From: Flavobacterium piscis
GTDB taxonomy: Bacteria > Bacteroidota > Bacteroidia > Flavobacteriales > Flavobacteriaceae
Direction: 5' to 3'
NCBI RefSeq assembly: GCF_001686925.1
Contig: NZ_LVEN01000012.1
Coordinates: forward strand, 186,001 to 250,000
DNA: 64,000 nucleotides
In this document: positions 29,101 through 37,658 of the stretch, in pieces
Position numbering within the stretch: position 1 is the stretch's first letter
Layout: the number at the start of each line of letters is the position of its first letter
Notes under the pieces: generated by a model
The model's database searches: none
Told to the model about the DNA's origin: nothing
What the model saw: only the letters and a program-made list of their open reading frames with translations
Translations under genes and position numbers: made by a program

Positions 29101-29247
29101 ATTGGTTCCGGAAATAAGCACAGTGGCTCCCGGAAGTGGCATTCCGTCGTCTGACGAAATTACCGTTCCTTTAATTCCGCTTTCCTGTGCCGTCATCGTC
29201 AGCATAGGAAAAAAGAAAAACAGAAAATAAATGAGTTTGGTTTTCAT
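26143..29247 (-). CDS. SusC-family TonB-dependent transporter for fructan
   Basis: 1034 residues. Signal peptide (MKTKLIYFLFFFFPMLTMTAQ), carboxypeptidase-regulatory-like domain (~23-100; GTVISSDDGMPLPGATV, TDFDGNFSL), TonB-box-like NEVVVTGY near residue 105, plug domain (GRVAGVKVSSDG, PLYVIDGMP, SNGVIIITTKKG) and a C-terminal beta-barrel ending TAGLNFTL. Imports fructo-oligosaccharides with its SusD partner. It differs strongly in the barrel from the other SusC in this window, as expected for another substrate. Confidence 0.96.
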   Translation of the reverse strand: MKTKLIYFLFFFFPMLTMTAQESGIKGTVISSDDGMPLPGATVLISGTNTSTVTDFDGNFSLQNVAENAKMVISFIGFAPQSIDVKGQKVFNIILKVDNNQLNEVVVTGYSKQKKTDITGAVAVVNMKEVMKQPEPNPIKALQGRVAGVKVSSDGSPSGGNTKVVIRGVGTLNNTDPLYVIDGMPTKSGMHELNSNDIETIQVLKDASSASIYGSRASNGVIIITTKKGKEGKMRINFSTYTSISDYSRKQEVLNANQFGQALWQANINDGLNPNSNNLRYQFDWSVNNNKPQLNKVLVPEYLDANQTLKASNTDWYDAISQTGIANSYDLSVSNASDKGSYVFSLGYYGNEGVVKTTDFQRISARMNGSYKYFDGKLVFGENFSMTRTNEVTDPGVLDPALRALPIIPVHTVDGKGWGGPVGGMNDRQNPVRLLEYNKDNNYDYLRLFGNMYADLEIIKNLHIKSSFGIDYGSYKKRTLQRSYQSGYLQNDQTSVTIDQSLSDKWTWTNTAIYSLNLGKSNLNFMAGTEMYKDVFDTTTLRKNDFLIETPDYMYPDAGTGESFTSGTSTVYSLLSFFGKIDYEFDNRYLLSGTIRRDGSSRFGKNNQYGTFPAISAGWRISNEDFIKNNVPVFSDLKLRAGWGQTGNQEISNTAVYSLYLASYAGGSPTWATSYGTAYDIAGNGNGLLPSGFIATQSGNDDLKWETTTQTNIGLDFGLFNQKLSGSVDYYIKKTDDILVLPPYLGVIGEGGNRWVNGASMQNEGWEFTLGYHDETSFGLKYDISANVSANKNKITKLPDEVRNNYGGDGLNDNILGRPINSMYGYVTDGLFKSQDQVDNSAAQEGKGLGRIRYKDLNGDGVITDKDRTWIGNPNPGLTYGFNLGLGYKNWDFTTFWEGASNVDVINNTKYQTDFWSVDDVGSNKGTRLLNAWSLDNPNSTIPALTTVDRNAESRFSTYYVENGNYLKLRVLQFGYSLPKDLLKKMNFDSFRLYISGQNLLIIDAKSFTGVDPENAGFGYPQPTTFTAGLNFTL

Positions 29248-29270
29248 AGATAGTGGTTTTGTTTTTAAGG

Positions 29271-30878
29271 TTAGTTTATATTTAATTGGTTAATTTCTAA
29301 GTTGTTCAACTCAACTCCATTGTTTGAAGAAACAGTAAGAGAGGTATAAGGTTCGTTGGGGAAAAAGATTTCGGTAATTACTTTTTCGCCATTGTTGTAA
29401 AATATTTCAATAGATGTTTTGTCCAGAATAATTTTAAAAAATCCTTCTTTTTGACTTCCTTCTAAAGCTGCTTTGGTAATTGTTGAAGCAAATTTTTCAG
29501 AGAAATCAATTTTTCCTGATTTCGAACGATCTAAAAACAAGTAGTGATCTGAATTATTAATTCCGAAAGTCACTGCTTCTCCATTCGCATTTGAAAGTGT
29601 AAAAGTGTAAATATCCTGTTTCAGATTCTTGATATTAAAATGAAGCATCGCTTTTGTTAAATCGATTTTTCCTGTTTCAATAAGGGTTAACTTTCCTTTT
29701 CCTTTCAGACTCTTCAATTTTATTGTTTTACCAATATATGTATTGATTTCTTTTACGGGATTATTCACCAAAGTATAGTCGTTTCCTTTTTTTATTACCT
29801 GAAGTTCACGGGCAATGGTGGTACTGCTTCTCCAGGATTGTGTTGGAACTTGTTGTGCATATTCCCAGTTTGACATCCAGCCAATAAACAATCTTCGTCC
29901 GTCAGCACTTGGTATATTATTCCAAGTAACGCCAGCATAATTGTCTTTTCCGTAATCCAGCCAGGCCGCTTTTTCTGTATCTAATTTTTTTGCGAAATTA
30001 GAATCTAATGTAAAAGTTGTGCCATCAAAATCACCAATAAAATATTGTGTTCCTGAACCTCCGTTTGCTCCTCCGGGATTCAAATTCTGAATCAAAACCC
30101 ATTTGGTTTCATTGGTTCCTTTTACTTTTATTTCAAAGAAATCCGGACATTCCCATACACCGCCATGAGCACCAATATTTTTTCCGAACTCAGATAAATA
30201 TTTCCAGTTTTTAAGATCTTTAGAAGCATAAAACTGATTACGGTCTTGCGCTGCCAAAGCCATAATCCATTGTTTATGGGTTTCATCCCAATTTACTTTT
30301 GGATCACGAAAATCGCGAATCCCGGGATTTTTTATGACAGGATTTCCTTCCTCAAATTTCTGCCATGTAAAACCATTATCATTTGAATATGCAATATCCT
30401 GTTGTTCAACATCCATCTTACCTTCTTTTTCTTTTGTCATATCATGCAGCGTATAAATCGCTACAATTGGACCAGTTTTGCCATTCCCTAATCCCGATGT
30501 ATTATGCGTATCTACAACTGCACTTCCTGAAAAAATATATTTGTCTTTGTCCGGATAAAGCGCAATTGGCTGCTCTTCCCATTTAATTAAATCTTTACTA
30601 ATCGCATGCCCCCAGTGCATTGGTCCCCAAACACTTTTTTCAGGATAATGCTGATAATACAAATGATAAACTCCATCAGCATAAAACATTCCGTTAGGAT
30701 CATTCATCCATCCATATTTTGGTGTAAAGTGAAAATTAGGACGATACATTTTTTCTTCTGTAGCTATTGAAGTTGAGACAGCAGTTGTTTGTGCAACAGC
30801 CGTATATGGTTTACAAGCTCCTATTGATAATAGTACGGCACTATATAATGCCAGCGGCAGATGTTTCTTTGATGTCAT
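29271..30878 (-). CDS. GH32 fructan hydrolase (levanase/inulinase type), lipoprotein
   Basis: 535 residues. Signal peptide with lipobox LSIGAC (mature Cys22). Canonical GH32 motifs: nucleophile Asp60 in YGWMNDPNG, transition-state stabiliser Asp192 in FRDPKV, acid/base Glu243 in WECPDF. Propeller to about residue 360, then the C-terminal beta-sandwich (IEIFYNNGEKVITEIFFP near the end). It releases fructose from levan, inulin or sucrose; linkage preference is not readable. The chosen start overlaps the end of the sugar-porter gene by 38 bases; the intact signal peptide supports that start and coupled translation. Confidence 0.94.
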   Translation of the reverse strand: MTSKKHLPLALYSAVLLSIGACKPYTAVAQTTAVSTSIATEEKMYRPNFHFTPKYGWMNDPNGMFYADGVYHLYYQHYPEKSVWGPMHWGHAISKDLIKWEEQPIALYPDKDKYIFSGSAVVDTHNTSGLGNGKTGPIVAIYTLHDMTKEKEGKMDVEQQDIAYSNDNGFTWQKFEEGNPVIKNPGIRDFRDPKVNWDETHKQWIMALAAQDRNQFYASKDLKNWKYLSEFGKNIGAHGGVWECPDFFEIKVKGTNETKWVLIQNLNPGGANGGSGTQYFIGDFDGTTFTLDSNFAKKLDTEKAAWLDYGKDNYAGVTWNNIPSADGRRLFIGWMSNWEYAQQVPTQSWRSSTTIARELQVIKKGNDYTLVNNPVKEINTYIGKTIKLKSLKGKGKLTLIETGKIDLTKAMLHFNIKNLKQDIYTFTLSNANGEAVTFGINNSDHYLFLDRSKSGKIDFSEKFASTITKAALEGSQKEGFFKIILDKTSIEIFYNNGEKVITEIFFPNEPYTSLTVSSNNGVELNNLEINQLNIN

Positions 30879-32199
30879 TTTTTTTGATATTTTTTTTGGT
30901 TAGATTTTCACTTAAAACTTCTAAAGAAATTCCTTTAGTTTCCGGCATTATAAAAATTACAAATAGTAACTGCAGGACCATCATCAGTGCAAAAATTAAG
31001 AATACGACTTCGGGTCCAATTTCTGAAAACAACATTGGAATTAAAGACGGAATAATCGCCGCTAAAACCCAGTGTACCGAACTCCCAAAAGCTTGTCCTG
31101 AAGCACGAATGTGATTAGGGAAAATTTCTGAGATAAACACCCATATTACAGCTCCCTGGCCAATGGCGTGCGATGCAATAAATAAGAAAAGAAAAGTGGG
31201 TACTGATAATCCGCCCCAGTTGTAATAAAAGGAAGCAGAAACCAATCCTAAAGATATGATATAACCAACTGAACCAATGTACATTAACAACTTTCTTCCT
31301 AATTTGTCAATTAATGCTACTCCTATCAGGGTAAATATAAGATTGGTAATTCCGATTCCTATACTGCTTAATAAAGCTGTATTTTGTCCTAAACCTGCTT
31401 CTTCAAAAATTCTTGGTGCGTAATATAAAAAGGCATTGATTCCGGAAAACTGATTAAAAAACGCAATTAAAAACGCCAGAATCAATGGGAAACGGTATTT
31501 TTTCATGAAAATATTCTCGTGTTTGGTAACTCCGTTTTCTCTTGAATCATCCATGATGTCTTTAAGATCAGCAGTAGGATCAATTTTAAACAAGACTTTA
31601 CGGGCTTCTTCATCACGGTTTTTAGACAATAACCATCTTGGACTTTCCGGGATTGTAAGTATGAAAAGAATATAGATAAGAGAAGGAAAAGCCTGAACTC
31701 CTACCATCCAACGCCAGGCATTTTCGCCAATATCTTTTAAAAAGTAATTGGATATAAAAGCAATTAGAATTCCCAATACAATATTAAACTGATACAAAGC
31801 TACTAGTCGGCCGCGTTTATCTGCCGGAGCAATTTCAGACACATAAGCCGGAGCGGCAATTGTCGAAGCACCAACTCCTAAACCGCCAATAAACCTGAAA
31901 GCTGCAAAAACAATAGGATCGTTTGCAAAAGCGGCACCAATGGCAGAAATAAAGTACAGAATCCCGATCCAGAACAATGTTTTTTTACGTCCTATTTTAT
32001 TGGTTGGAATTCCTCCAAAAATGGCACCTATAACGGTTCCCCACAATGCCATTGCCATAACAACAGAACCGTGAAAAGCATCAGATGAATGCCATAGAAG
32101 CTGTAATTGTTTATCAGCTCCAGAAATAACTACGGTATCAAAACCGAATAGAAAACCTGCCAGTGCAGCAGTAACAGACCAAATCAATATCTTATTCAT
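30841..32199 (-). CDS. Sugar porter (MFS), probable fructose/H+ symporter
   Basis: 452 residues, 12 hydrophobic helices. Sugar-porter signatures: GxxxxxKIGRKKTLF loop, APAYVSEIAPADKRGRLVALYQ, IPESPRWLL, and the C-terminal MPETKGISLE. First gene of the fructan operon, directly upstream of GH32; it imports the monosaccharide across the inner membrane, then the fructokinase traps it. Corresponds to BT1758 of the levan locus. Fructose as substrate is inferred from context. Confidence 0.92.
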   Translation of the reverse strand: MNKILIWSVTAALAGFLFGFDTVVISGADKQLQLLWHSSDAFHGSVVMAMALWGTVIGAIFGGIPTNKIGRKKTLFWIGILYFISAIGAAFANDPIVFAAFRFIGGLGVGASTIAAPAYVSEIAPADKRGRLVALYQFNIVLGILIAFISNYFLKDIGENAWRWMVGVQAFPSLIYILFILTIPESPRWLLSKNRDEEARKVLFKIDPTADLKDIMDDSRENGVTKHENIFMKKYRFPLILAFLIAFFNQFSGINAFLYYAPRIFEEAGLGQNTALLSSIGIGITNLIFTLIGVALIDKLGRKLLMYIGSVGYIISLGLVSASFYYNWGGLSVPTFLFLFIASHAIGQGAVIWVFISEIFPNHIRASGQAFGSSVHWVLAAIIPSLIPMLFSEIGPEVVFLIFALMMVLQLLFVIFIMPETKGISLEVLSENLTKKNIKKNDIKETSAAGII

Positions 32200-32423
32200 T
32201 GTAGATGTATTAAAAACTTGTTGCTAAGATATCCGCAAAAAAAACAACTTATTTTTAATGATGTTACAATTTAATTCTATAATTATTGATAGTTTGATAC
32301 TTTAAGCTTAAATCCTTTATTTACAAGCCTTTACGTATATTAAAATTTATTTACGAAAACCATGTAGTTTCGATTTTGTTACATTTAATATAAAAATGAT
32401 ACATGAAAACATACGTTTTTGTA
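32200..32423 (-). promoter_or_regulatory. Promoter region of the fructan operon with helically phased direct repeats
   Basis: The gap between HTCS and operon carries TTTACA (32320), TTTACG (32330) and TTTACG (32350), spaced 10 and 20 bases, i.e. on one face of the helix. Such direct repeats are plausible binding sites for the AraC-type domain of the adjacent HTCS. No perfect TAnnTTTG box was identified. Confidence 0.45.
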
Positions 32424-35168
32424 CTAATTTGAATTAGAGGATTTGTATTCTTTTGGCGAAATTCCAAATTTATTCTTAAAAGCGGTAGAAAAATAGTTGG
32501 GAGAAGAGAATCCAAGTGAGTAGGCAATTTCAGAAATATTCATCTCATTTGATTTTAAAAGCTCTGCAGCTTTCTCTAATTTGACATTATTGATATGATC
32601 GCTAATATTAATTCCGATAATCGCTTTTACTTTTCGGTACAACTGAACTCTTGAAACACTTAGTTTGTCTGCCAAATCTTCGACAGAGAATTTAGGGTTT
32701 TCGACATTCATCTTAATGATATCATTCATTTTGGTAATAAAAGTCTGTTCCTGATTACCAAATTTTGATTCGGGTTCGATGCGGTAAATGTTATTGGTAT
32801 AATAATAACGGAGTTTTTCTCTGTTGAAAAGCAAACCGGAAATGGATTGTTTTAGAATAGAAAGACTAAACGGCTTGGTAAGATATTGGTCTACTCCGCT
32901 TTGCAATCCTTTTAAAACGGCTTCTTTATTGCTTTGCGCCGTTAGTATAATAATGGGAATATGCGAAGAGCGCAAATCCTTTTTCAGCTCTTTGCTAATT
33001 TCATAACCGTCTTTATCGACCAGGTTGATATCGCAAATGATAATATCAGGCACTATATCCATTGCTTTTTCAATCGCATCGCTTCCGTCAGAAGTATGCA
33101 CTGTATATTCATTTGATAATTTAGCTCTTAAAAAAGTGACCAAATCATTATTGTCTTCTATAATTAAAATCGAATGTTTCTCTGCATCAGAAATAACATG
33201 TACCTCATTTACATCTGATTCTATATCAAGATTATCTGTTATTAAACTAGGCGTTATATTTAGGTTTTCGGCTTTGCTAATGATCTCTGAAGGCTGCAAA
33301 TGGCTGTTTCCTTTTAATAAAGTAATAACAAACTCACTTCCCTGCTTGGATTTTAGTTCGATAGTTCCGTGATGCAAAAGAACAAATTCCTTAGAAAGAT
33401 GGAGTCCGATTCCTGAACTGTTTTTATTATTATTCGAAGCTTTAAAAAACGGACTAAACACATTAGAAAGTTCATTCTCAGGAATTCCAATTCCGGAATC
33501 CTTGCAGCTAATTTTAACCGTATTGTCCTGATTTTCGATAATCGAAATCGTGATTTTTCCGTTATCAGGCGTAAATTTAAAAGCGTTTGAGAGCAAATTA
33601 AAATATACTTTATCCATCAATCCTTTATCAATGAACAATTCCAGATTCTTATTTTTACAAATAAGCTGAAAATCAATATTCCTGCGAATGGCCTCACCTC
33701 TAAAGTTAGTCATTGTTTCATTCGTAAAATCACAGATCTTAGTATTTGAGGCTCTTAAAGTGAATTTTTGCTCTTCTATTTTTCTAAAATCCAATAACTG
33801 ATTGATTAATCTGAGTAATCGGTTTGAGTTTTTATGAATGAGTTTTACTTCATCAATAAGTGCTGTTCCTTTAATTTTTTCATTTTCGATTAAAGACTCA
33901 ACATAACTCATAATAAGCGTTATGGGAGTTTTAAATTCATGCGAAAGTCCGGTAAAGAAATTCAGTTTTGCTTCATTGCTTTTCTCGGCAACCTTAGCCA
34001 TTTCCTGAATTTCATTGTTCTGGTCGATTACAGTCTGATTAATTCTTTCCAGTTGTTTTTTCTTTCTCGAAATAGAAATCGTCGAATAAATACTGTAGAT
34101 GGTCAGACTCAAAATAATCACCAGGAAAAAACTCAGTAATCTCACCAAATTGTTTTGCGAGGCATATTCTCGTTCCTGTACTTTTATGGCACCTTGCTGC
34201 GACTCGATAACCACTTGCTGCTGATCGACTTTATCCATTTGGTTTTCGATAATTTCAGCATTGTTGTGGTCTATTACAATGGTATTAAGAATGTTGTTTT
34301 TTGAAATGGGTTCTTTATTGTACATTTTCAAAGCCAGTTTCAGCGCTTCATTTCCTCCTGTTGGATATAAAATAGTTCCGTCTAAAACGCCGCTCTTTAC
34401 CAATTCGATACCGCCATTTACCGAATTTAAGCCGTCGACTCCCAAAAACTTAATTTTATTTTCAAGACCTACTGTTTTAGCTGTTTCCCAGGCGCTCAAT
34501 GCCATGCGGTCGTTGTGGGCGAAAATGTACTCGATATCCGGATTTTGTAAAAGAATAGCTTTTAATGGTGCTGTTACCGATTCTTTTTCCCAATTGCCAT
34601 GAATAGTATTGACAACATTAAAACGTTTGTTTCCCTGAATAATCTGACTGAAGCCCAGACTACGTTCATAAGCGGGAGACGATCCGTTTGCTCCTGTAAT
34701 TTCGATAATTTTACCCGAAGCTTTACTGTGGGAAATAATATATCTGGCAGCAATTCTGCCTATTTCGATATTATCTGCGCCAAGATAAGCGGTGTAGTTT
34801 TCGCCATCAATTTTGCGGTCTACCACCAAAACGGGAATTCCGGCTCTTATTGATTTTTCGACAACGGCTGTTAAAGGTTGGGACTGAATTGGAGATACGA
34901 TTATTACATCTACTTTATTGGCAATGAACTTTTCGATATCTTCGATTTGTCTGGTGACATTATTATTGGCGTCGCTAATTTTTAAATCGACCTCAGGGCG
35001 TAATGAGGCTTCAATTTTCATTGAACTGGTCATTTGTTTGCGCCAATCATCTGTGGTCATCGCCTGAGAAAATCCAACCTTAATTTTATCTCCTTGTTTC
35101 TGAGTACAGGAAACTAAACTTAATGATGCTAAAAAAAGCAGCAAAATATATTTTACAAGTGAATACAT
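32424..35168 (-). CDS. Fructose-sensing HTCS with periplasmic-binding-protein sensor domain
   Basis: 914 residues. N-terminal signal with lipobox-like LSLVSC, then a type I periplasmic-binding-protein domain of the ribose/LacI class (residues ~30-310; VGFSQAMTTDDWRKQM, DVIIVSPIQS, IPVLVVDRKI, FAHNDRMALSAWE). A coiled segment and membrane helix (~343-363) follow, then HisKA with His410 in SHEFKTPIT, HATPase (NAFKFTP, DSGIGIPENE, SSGIGLHLSKEF), receiver with Asp713 in ICDINLVDKDG, and an AraC HTH (SEIAYSLGFSSPNYFSTAFKNKFG). Same architecture as BT1754, whose sensor binds fructose. Lies immediately upstream of the fructan operon it should activate. Oddity: a lipobox on an inner-membrane sensor. 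Confidence 0.95.
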   Translation of the reverse strand: MYSLVKYILLLFLASLSLVSCTQKQGDKIKVGFSQAMTTDDWRKQMTSSMKIEASLRPEVDLKISDANNNVTRQIEDIEKFIANKVDVIIVSPIQSQPLTAVVEKSIRAGIPVLVVDRKIDGENYTAYLGADNIEIGRIAARYIISHSKASGKIIEITGANGSSPAYERSLGFSQIIQGNKRFNVVNTIHGNWEKESVTAPLKAILLQNPDIEYIFAHNDRMALSAWETAKTVGLENKIKFLGVDGLNSVNGGIELVKSGVLDGTILYPTGGNEALKLALKMYNKEPISKNNILNTIVIDHNNAEIIENQMDKVDQQQVVIESQQGAIKVQEREYASQNNLVRLLSFFLVIILSLTIYSIYSTISISRKKKQLERINQTVIDQNNEIQEMAKVAEKSNEAKLNFFTGLSHEFKTPITLIMSYVESLIENEKIKGTALIDEVKLIHKNSNRLLRLINQLLDFRKIEEQKFTLRASNTKICDFTNETMTNFRGEAIRRNIDFQLICKNKNLELFIDKGLMDKVYFNLLSNAFKFTPDNGKITISIIENQDNTVKISCKDSGIGIPENELSNVFSPFFKASNNNKNSSGIGLHLSKEFVLLHHGTIELKSKQGSEFVITLLKGNSHLQPSEIISKAENLNITPSLITDNLDIESDVNEVHVISDAEKHSILIIEDNNDLVTFLRAKLSNEYTVHTSDGSDAIEKAMDIVPDIIICDINLVDKDGYEISKELKKDLRSSHIPIIILTAQSNKEAVLKGLQSGVDQYLTKPFSLSILKQSISGLLFNREKLRYYYTNNIYRIEPESKFGNQEQTFITKMNDIIKMNVENPKFSVEDLADKLSVSRVQLYRKVKAIIGINISDHINNVKLEKAAELLKSNEMNISEIAYSLGFSSPNYFSTAFKNKFGISPKEYKSSNSN

Positions 35169-35349
35169 GAATTATGAGTTTATGTAATGAAAATGAGTTT
35201 TCAAAAAAAAAAAAATACCTTATTAGACCAGCAACCTGTCAAAATAATTAGGAAGGATTATTTTGTGCTGACAAGCGGGAAGGCAATATATAATTAGGTA
35301 AAATTAAACTTTTATTTGATGTACACAAACGTTATCGTATATCTGTAAA

Positions 35350-35376
35350 CAAAAAAAAGAGGATATGGAATCCTCT
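35350..35376 (-). terminator. Intrinsic terminator behind the lut operon
   Basis: On the minus strand AGAGGAT ... ATCCTCT (7-bp stem) is followed by a run of eight T. It lies about 250 bases after the lutC stop codon; no gene intervenes. Confidence 0.8.
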
Positions 35377-35519
35377 TCTAATTATCTCTCTAAACTATGC
35401 CATGCAAAATTTTACAATGGATTAAAAATAAACTTACAATTGAACTATATTATTTCTCCAAATATGCAAAAGGCTGAATAGCGTACAACTTTAGTTGGAT
35501 GGGAAAATAAATTATAACG

Positions 35520-35562
35520 AAAGGGCTTTAGCCAAACAAATATTATTTTGGATAAAGCCCTA
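35520..35562. repeat. Inverted repeat AGGGCTTTAGCCA/TGGATAAAGCCCT
   Basis: A 13-bp stem with one mismatch between lutC and its terminator, followed by a smaller palindrome CCAGCTAAAGCTGG (from about 35583). It may act as an upstream terminator or be an inserted repeat. The rest of the 35169-35627 gap shows no gene. Confidence 0.6.
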
Positions 35563-35627
35563 TTCTATCGAATCTGGATTCTCCAGCTAAAGCTGGGAGC
35601 CTATTCAAAATACTTTGCGTAACGATC

Positions 35628-36215
35628 TTAATCCAATAAAAAAACAATCAATCCTCTTGCGCCATGCGCTCCCAAAACCAATGATTGTTCGATATCAGCC
35701 GTTTTTGATGGTCCGGCAATAAAAGTTCCGAAACCGTATTCCTGATTGCCAATTCTTTCGTAAGCCTGATGCATTGTTGTGAGAATATCTTTTTTATGCA
35801 CAATTATAGCAAGATATTGTGCTATAAATGGCGATACGCGTTGTCCTAATACATCATCTGTCACCCAAAGTGCACTATTTTCGGCTACGCCAAAATGAGC
35901 TTTAATCACGTTTAATTCTACATCCTGAAGCGAATGTGGATCATCGTTTGTCCAGTTTAAAGCTGCAATTTCCGCAAGTTCCGGAATTGTCGTGATTAGG
36001 CGTTTTTCGAGATTATAATTTGATTTTATATATTGGATGATGTCAGCATAATTCGCCACTTCAACAGGATCTCCGCCTATATTTTTGAGTACTGTTTTAT
36101 AGGTTGAAAGCACATCAGGATTCTCTGAACTTAAAAGATTCAGATCAGGCAAATTAGTGATAAAAGCAGATTGATTTTGCTTTATTTTATTTAAAATATC
36201 TGCTTTGCTACTCAT
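35628..36215 (-). CDS. lutC: Lactate utilisation protein C, LUD domain
   Basis: 195 residues, a single LUD domain (LWVTDDVLGQRVSPFIAQYL; GPSKTADIEQSLVLGAHGARG in the C-terminal third is the family signature). With LutA and LutB it forms the soluble iron-sulfur complex oxidising L-lactate to pyruvate. Its start overlaps the lutB stop by 8 bases, which couples their translation. Neighbouring rhamnose genes produce L-lactaldehyde and then L-lactate, giving this complex a local substrate. Confidence 0.9.
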   Translation of the reverse strand: MSSKADILNKIKQNQSAFITNLPDLNLLSSENPDVLSTYKTVLKNIGGDPVEVANYADIIQYIKSNYNLEKRLITTIPELAEIAALNWTNDDPHSLQDVELNVIKAHFGVAENSALWVTDDVLGQRVSPFIAQYLAIIVHKKDILTTMHQAYERIGNQEYGFGTFIAGPSKTADIEQSLVLGAHGARGLIVFLLD

Positions 36216-37629
36216 TGTCTTTTGCTTTTGCTTCTCTTGAATTTTTCTTGTACCATTCTCTAAAAGATTCCTCGGGAACTTCCGGCATTTCGCGCTGATC
36301 GTACCATTTGTTCATTTTATTATTGACCAGACCGGGAATGTTTTTCATTACAAAACGACCTGATTTTCCGGCAATATTAAAAATAGTAGGATTCGCTAAA
36401 ACTGTTGCCATCGTTTTCATTGCAACGGTTTTGGCTGTTGGCGTATGTCCTTCTTTTACTAAAACCTGACGCCATTTGTACAATTGGTCGTGTATATCGA
36501 TTTTTACGGGACAAACATTGGTACAAGAACCACAAAGTGTACTTGCAAAAGGTAAGTCGGCATTTTTACTCATGTCTAAATTGGGGGCTAAAATAGAGCC
36601 AATTGGCCCTGCAACAGCATTGTGATAACTGTGTCCACCGCTTCGTCTGTAGACCGGGCATGTATTCATACACGCGCCGCAACGAATACATTTGAGAGAA
36701 TTTCTAAAATCTTCTCTTCCTAATTGGGTACTTCGCCCGTTATCGACAATCACGATATGAATTTCTTTGCCGTCTCTTGGTTTCTTAAAATGACTCGAAA
36801 AAGTGGTAATAGGCTGTCCTGTGGCACTTCTGGCTAATAATCTCAGAAACACACCTAAATGTTTACGCTGCGGAATCAGCTTTTCGAATCCCATGCAGGC
36901 AATATGAACATCGGCAAGGTGTGCTCCCATATCGGCATTTCCTTCATTGGTACAAACGACGATTTCGCCGGTTTCTGCAATTGCAAAATTGACTCCGGTT
37001 AAAGCTACTTTTCTCGTTAAGAATGTATTTCTTAGACTCAAACGAGCCGATTCGGTTAAATATTGAGGATCTATATTTCCTTTTTCTGTACCTAAATGTT
37101 CGTGAAACGTTTCGCTTACATCTTCTTTTTTAAGGTGAATAGCAGGCAAAACAATATGACTTGGCGGTTCTTTACGAAGCTGCACAATGTATTCTCCTAA
37201 ATCTGAATCGATTACTTCGATGCCTTTTTCGGCCAAATAATCGTTTAAATGGCACTCTTCAGTAAGCATCGATTTTGATTTCACCATTTGCTTTACCTCG
37301 TGTTTTGCCATAATCGAATGTACAATTTGGTTATGCTCTTTTGCATCGGCTGCCCAATGTACTATTATACCGTTTTTCTGTGCATTGGCCTCAAATTCAA
37401 TCAAATAATCGTGAATGCTTGAAAGCACATTATTTTTGATTTGTGAAGCAGTTTCGCGAAGCAATTCCCAATCGGGAATTTGATGTGCCGATTTATCCCT
37501 TTTTTCACGAACAAACCAAAGTGTTTCATCGTGCCAGTTGACGCGTTCTACATCTTTGTTAAAAATGGCCGCGGCTTCACTGTGTTCTATTGTTTTTTTT
37601 GAAGACATCTTTTGTTGGTTGAAAGTCAA
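36208..37629 (-). CDS. lutB: Lactate utilisation iron-sulfur protein B
   Basis: 473 residues. LUD domain in the first ~290 residues (NFAIAETGEIVVCTNEGN, HIACMGFEKLIP), then two [4Fe-4S] ferredoxin clusters: CIRCGACMNTCPVYR and CGSCTNVCPVKID, then a C-terminal tail ending near SREAKAKDNE. The start at 37629 is the longest; an internal Met eight codons in (MSSKKT) is equally possible. Middle gene of lutABC, 29 bases after lutA. Confidence 0.93.
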   Translation of the reverse strand: MTFNQQKMSSKKTIEHSEAAAIFNKDVERVNWHDETLWFVREKRDKSAHQIPDWELLRETASQIKNNVLSSIHDYLIEFEANAQKNGIIVHWAADAKEHNQIVHSIMAKHEVKQMVKSKSMLTEECHLNDYLAEKGIEVIDSDLGEYIVQLRKEPPSHIVLPAIHLKKEDVSETFHEHLGTEKGNIDPQYLTESARLSLRNTFLTRKVALTGVNFAIAETGEIVVCTNEGNADMGAHLADVHIACMGFEKLIPQRKHLGVFLRLLARSATGQPITTFSSHFKKPRDGKEIHIVIVDNGRSTQLGREDFRNSLKCIRCGACMNTCPVYRRSGGHSYHNAVAGPIGSILAPNLDMSKNADLPFASTLCGSCTNVCPVKIDIHDQLYKWRQVLVKEGHTPTAKTVAMKTMATVLANPTIFNIAGKSGRFVMKNIPGLVNNKMNKWYDQREMPEVPEESFREWYKKNSREAKAKDNE

Positions 37630-37658
37630 TTTCGATATTTTTTCAAAATTTATAATCC

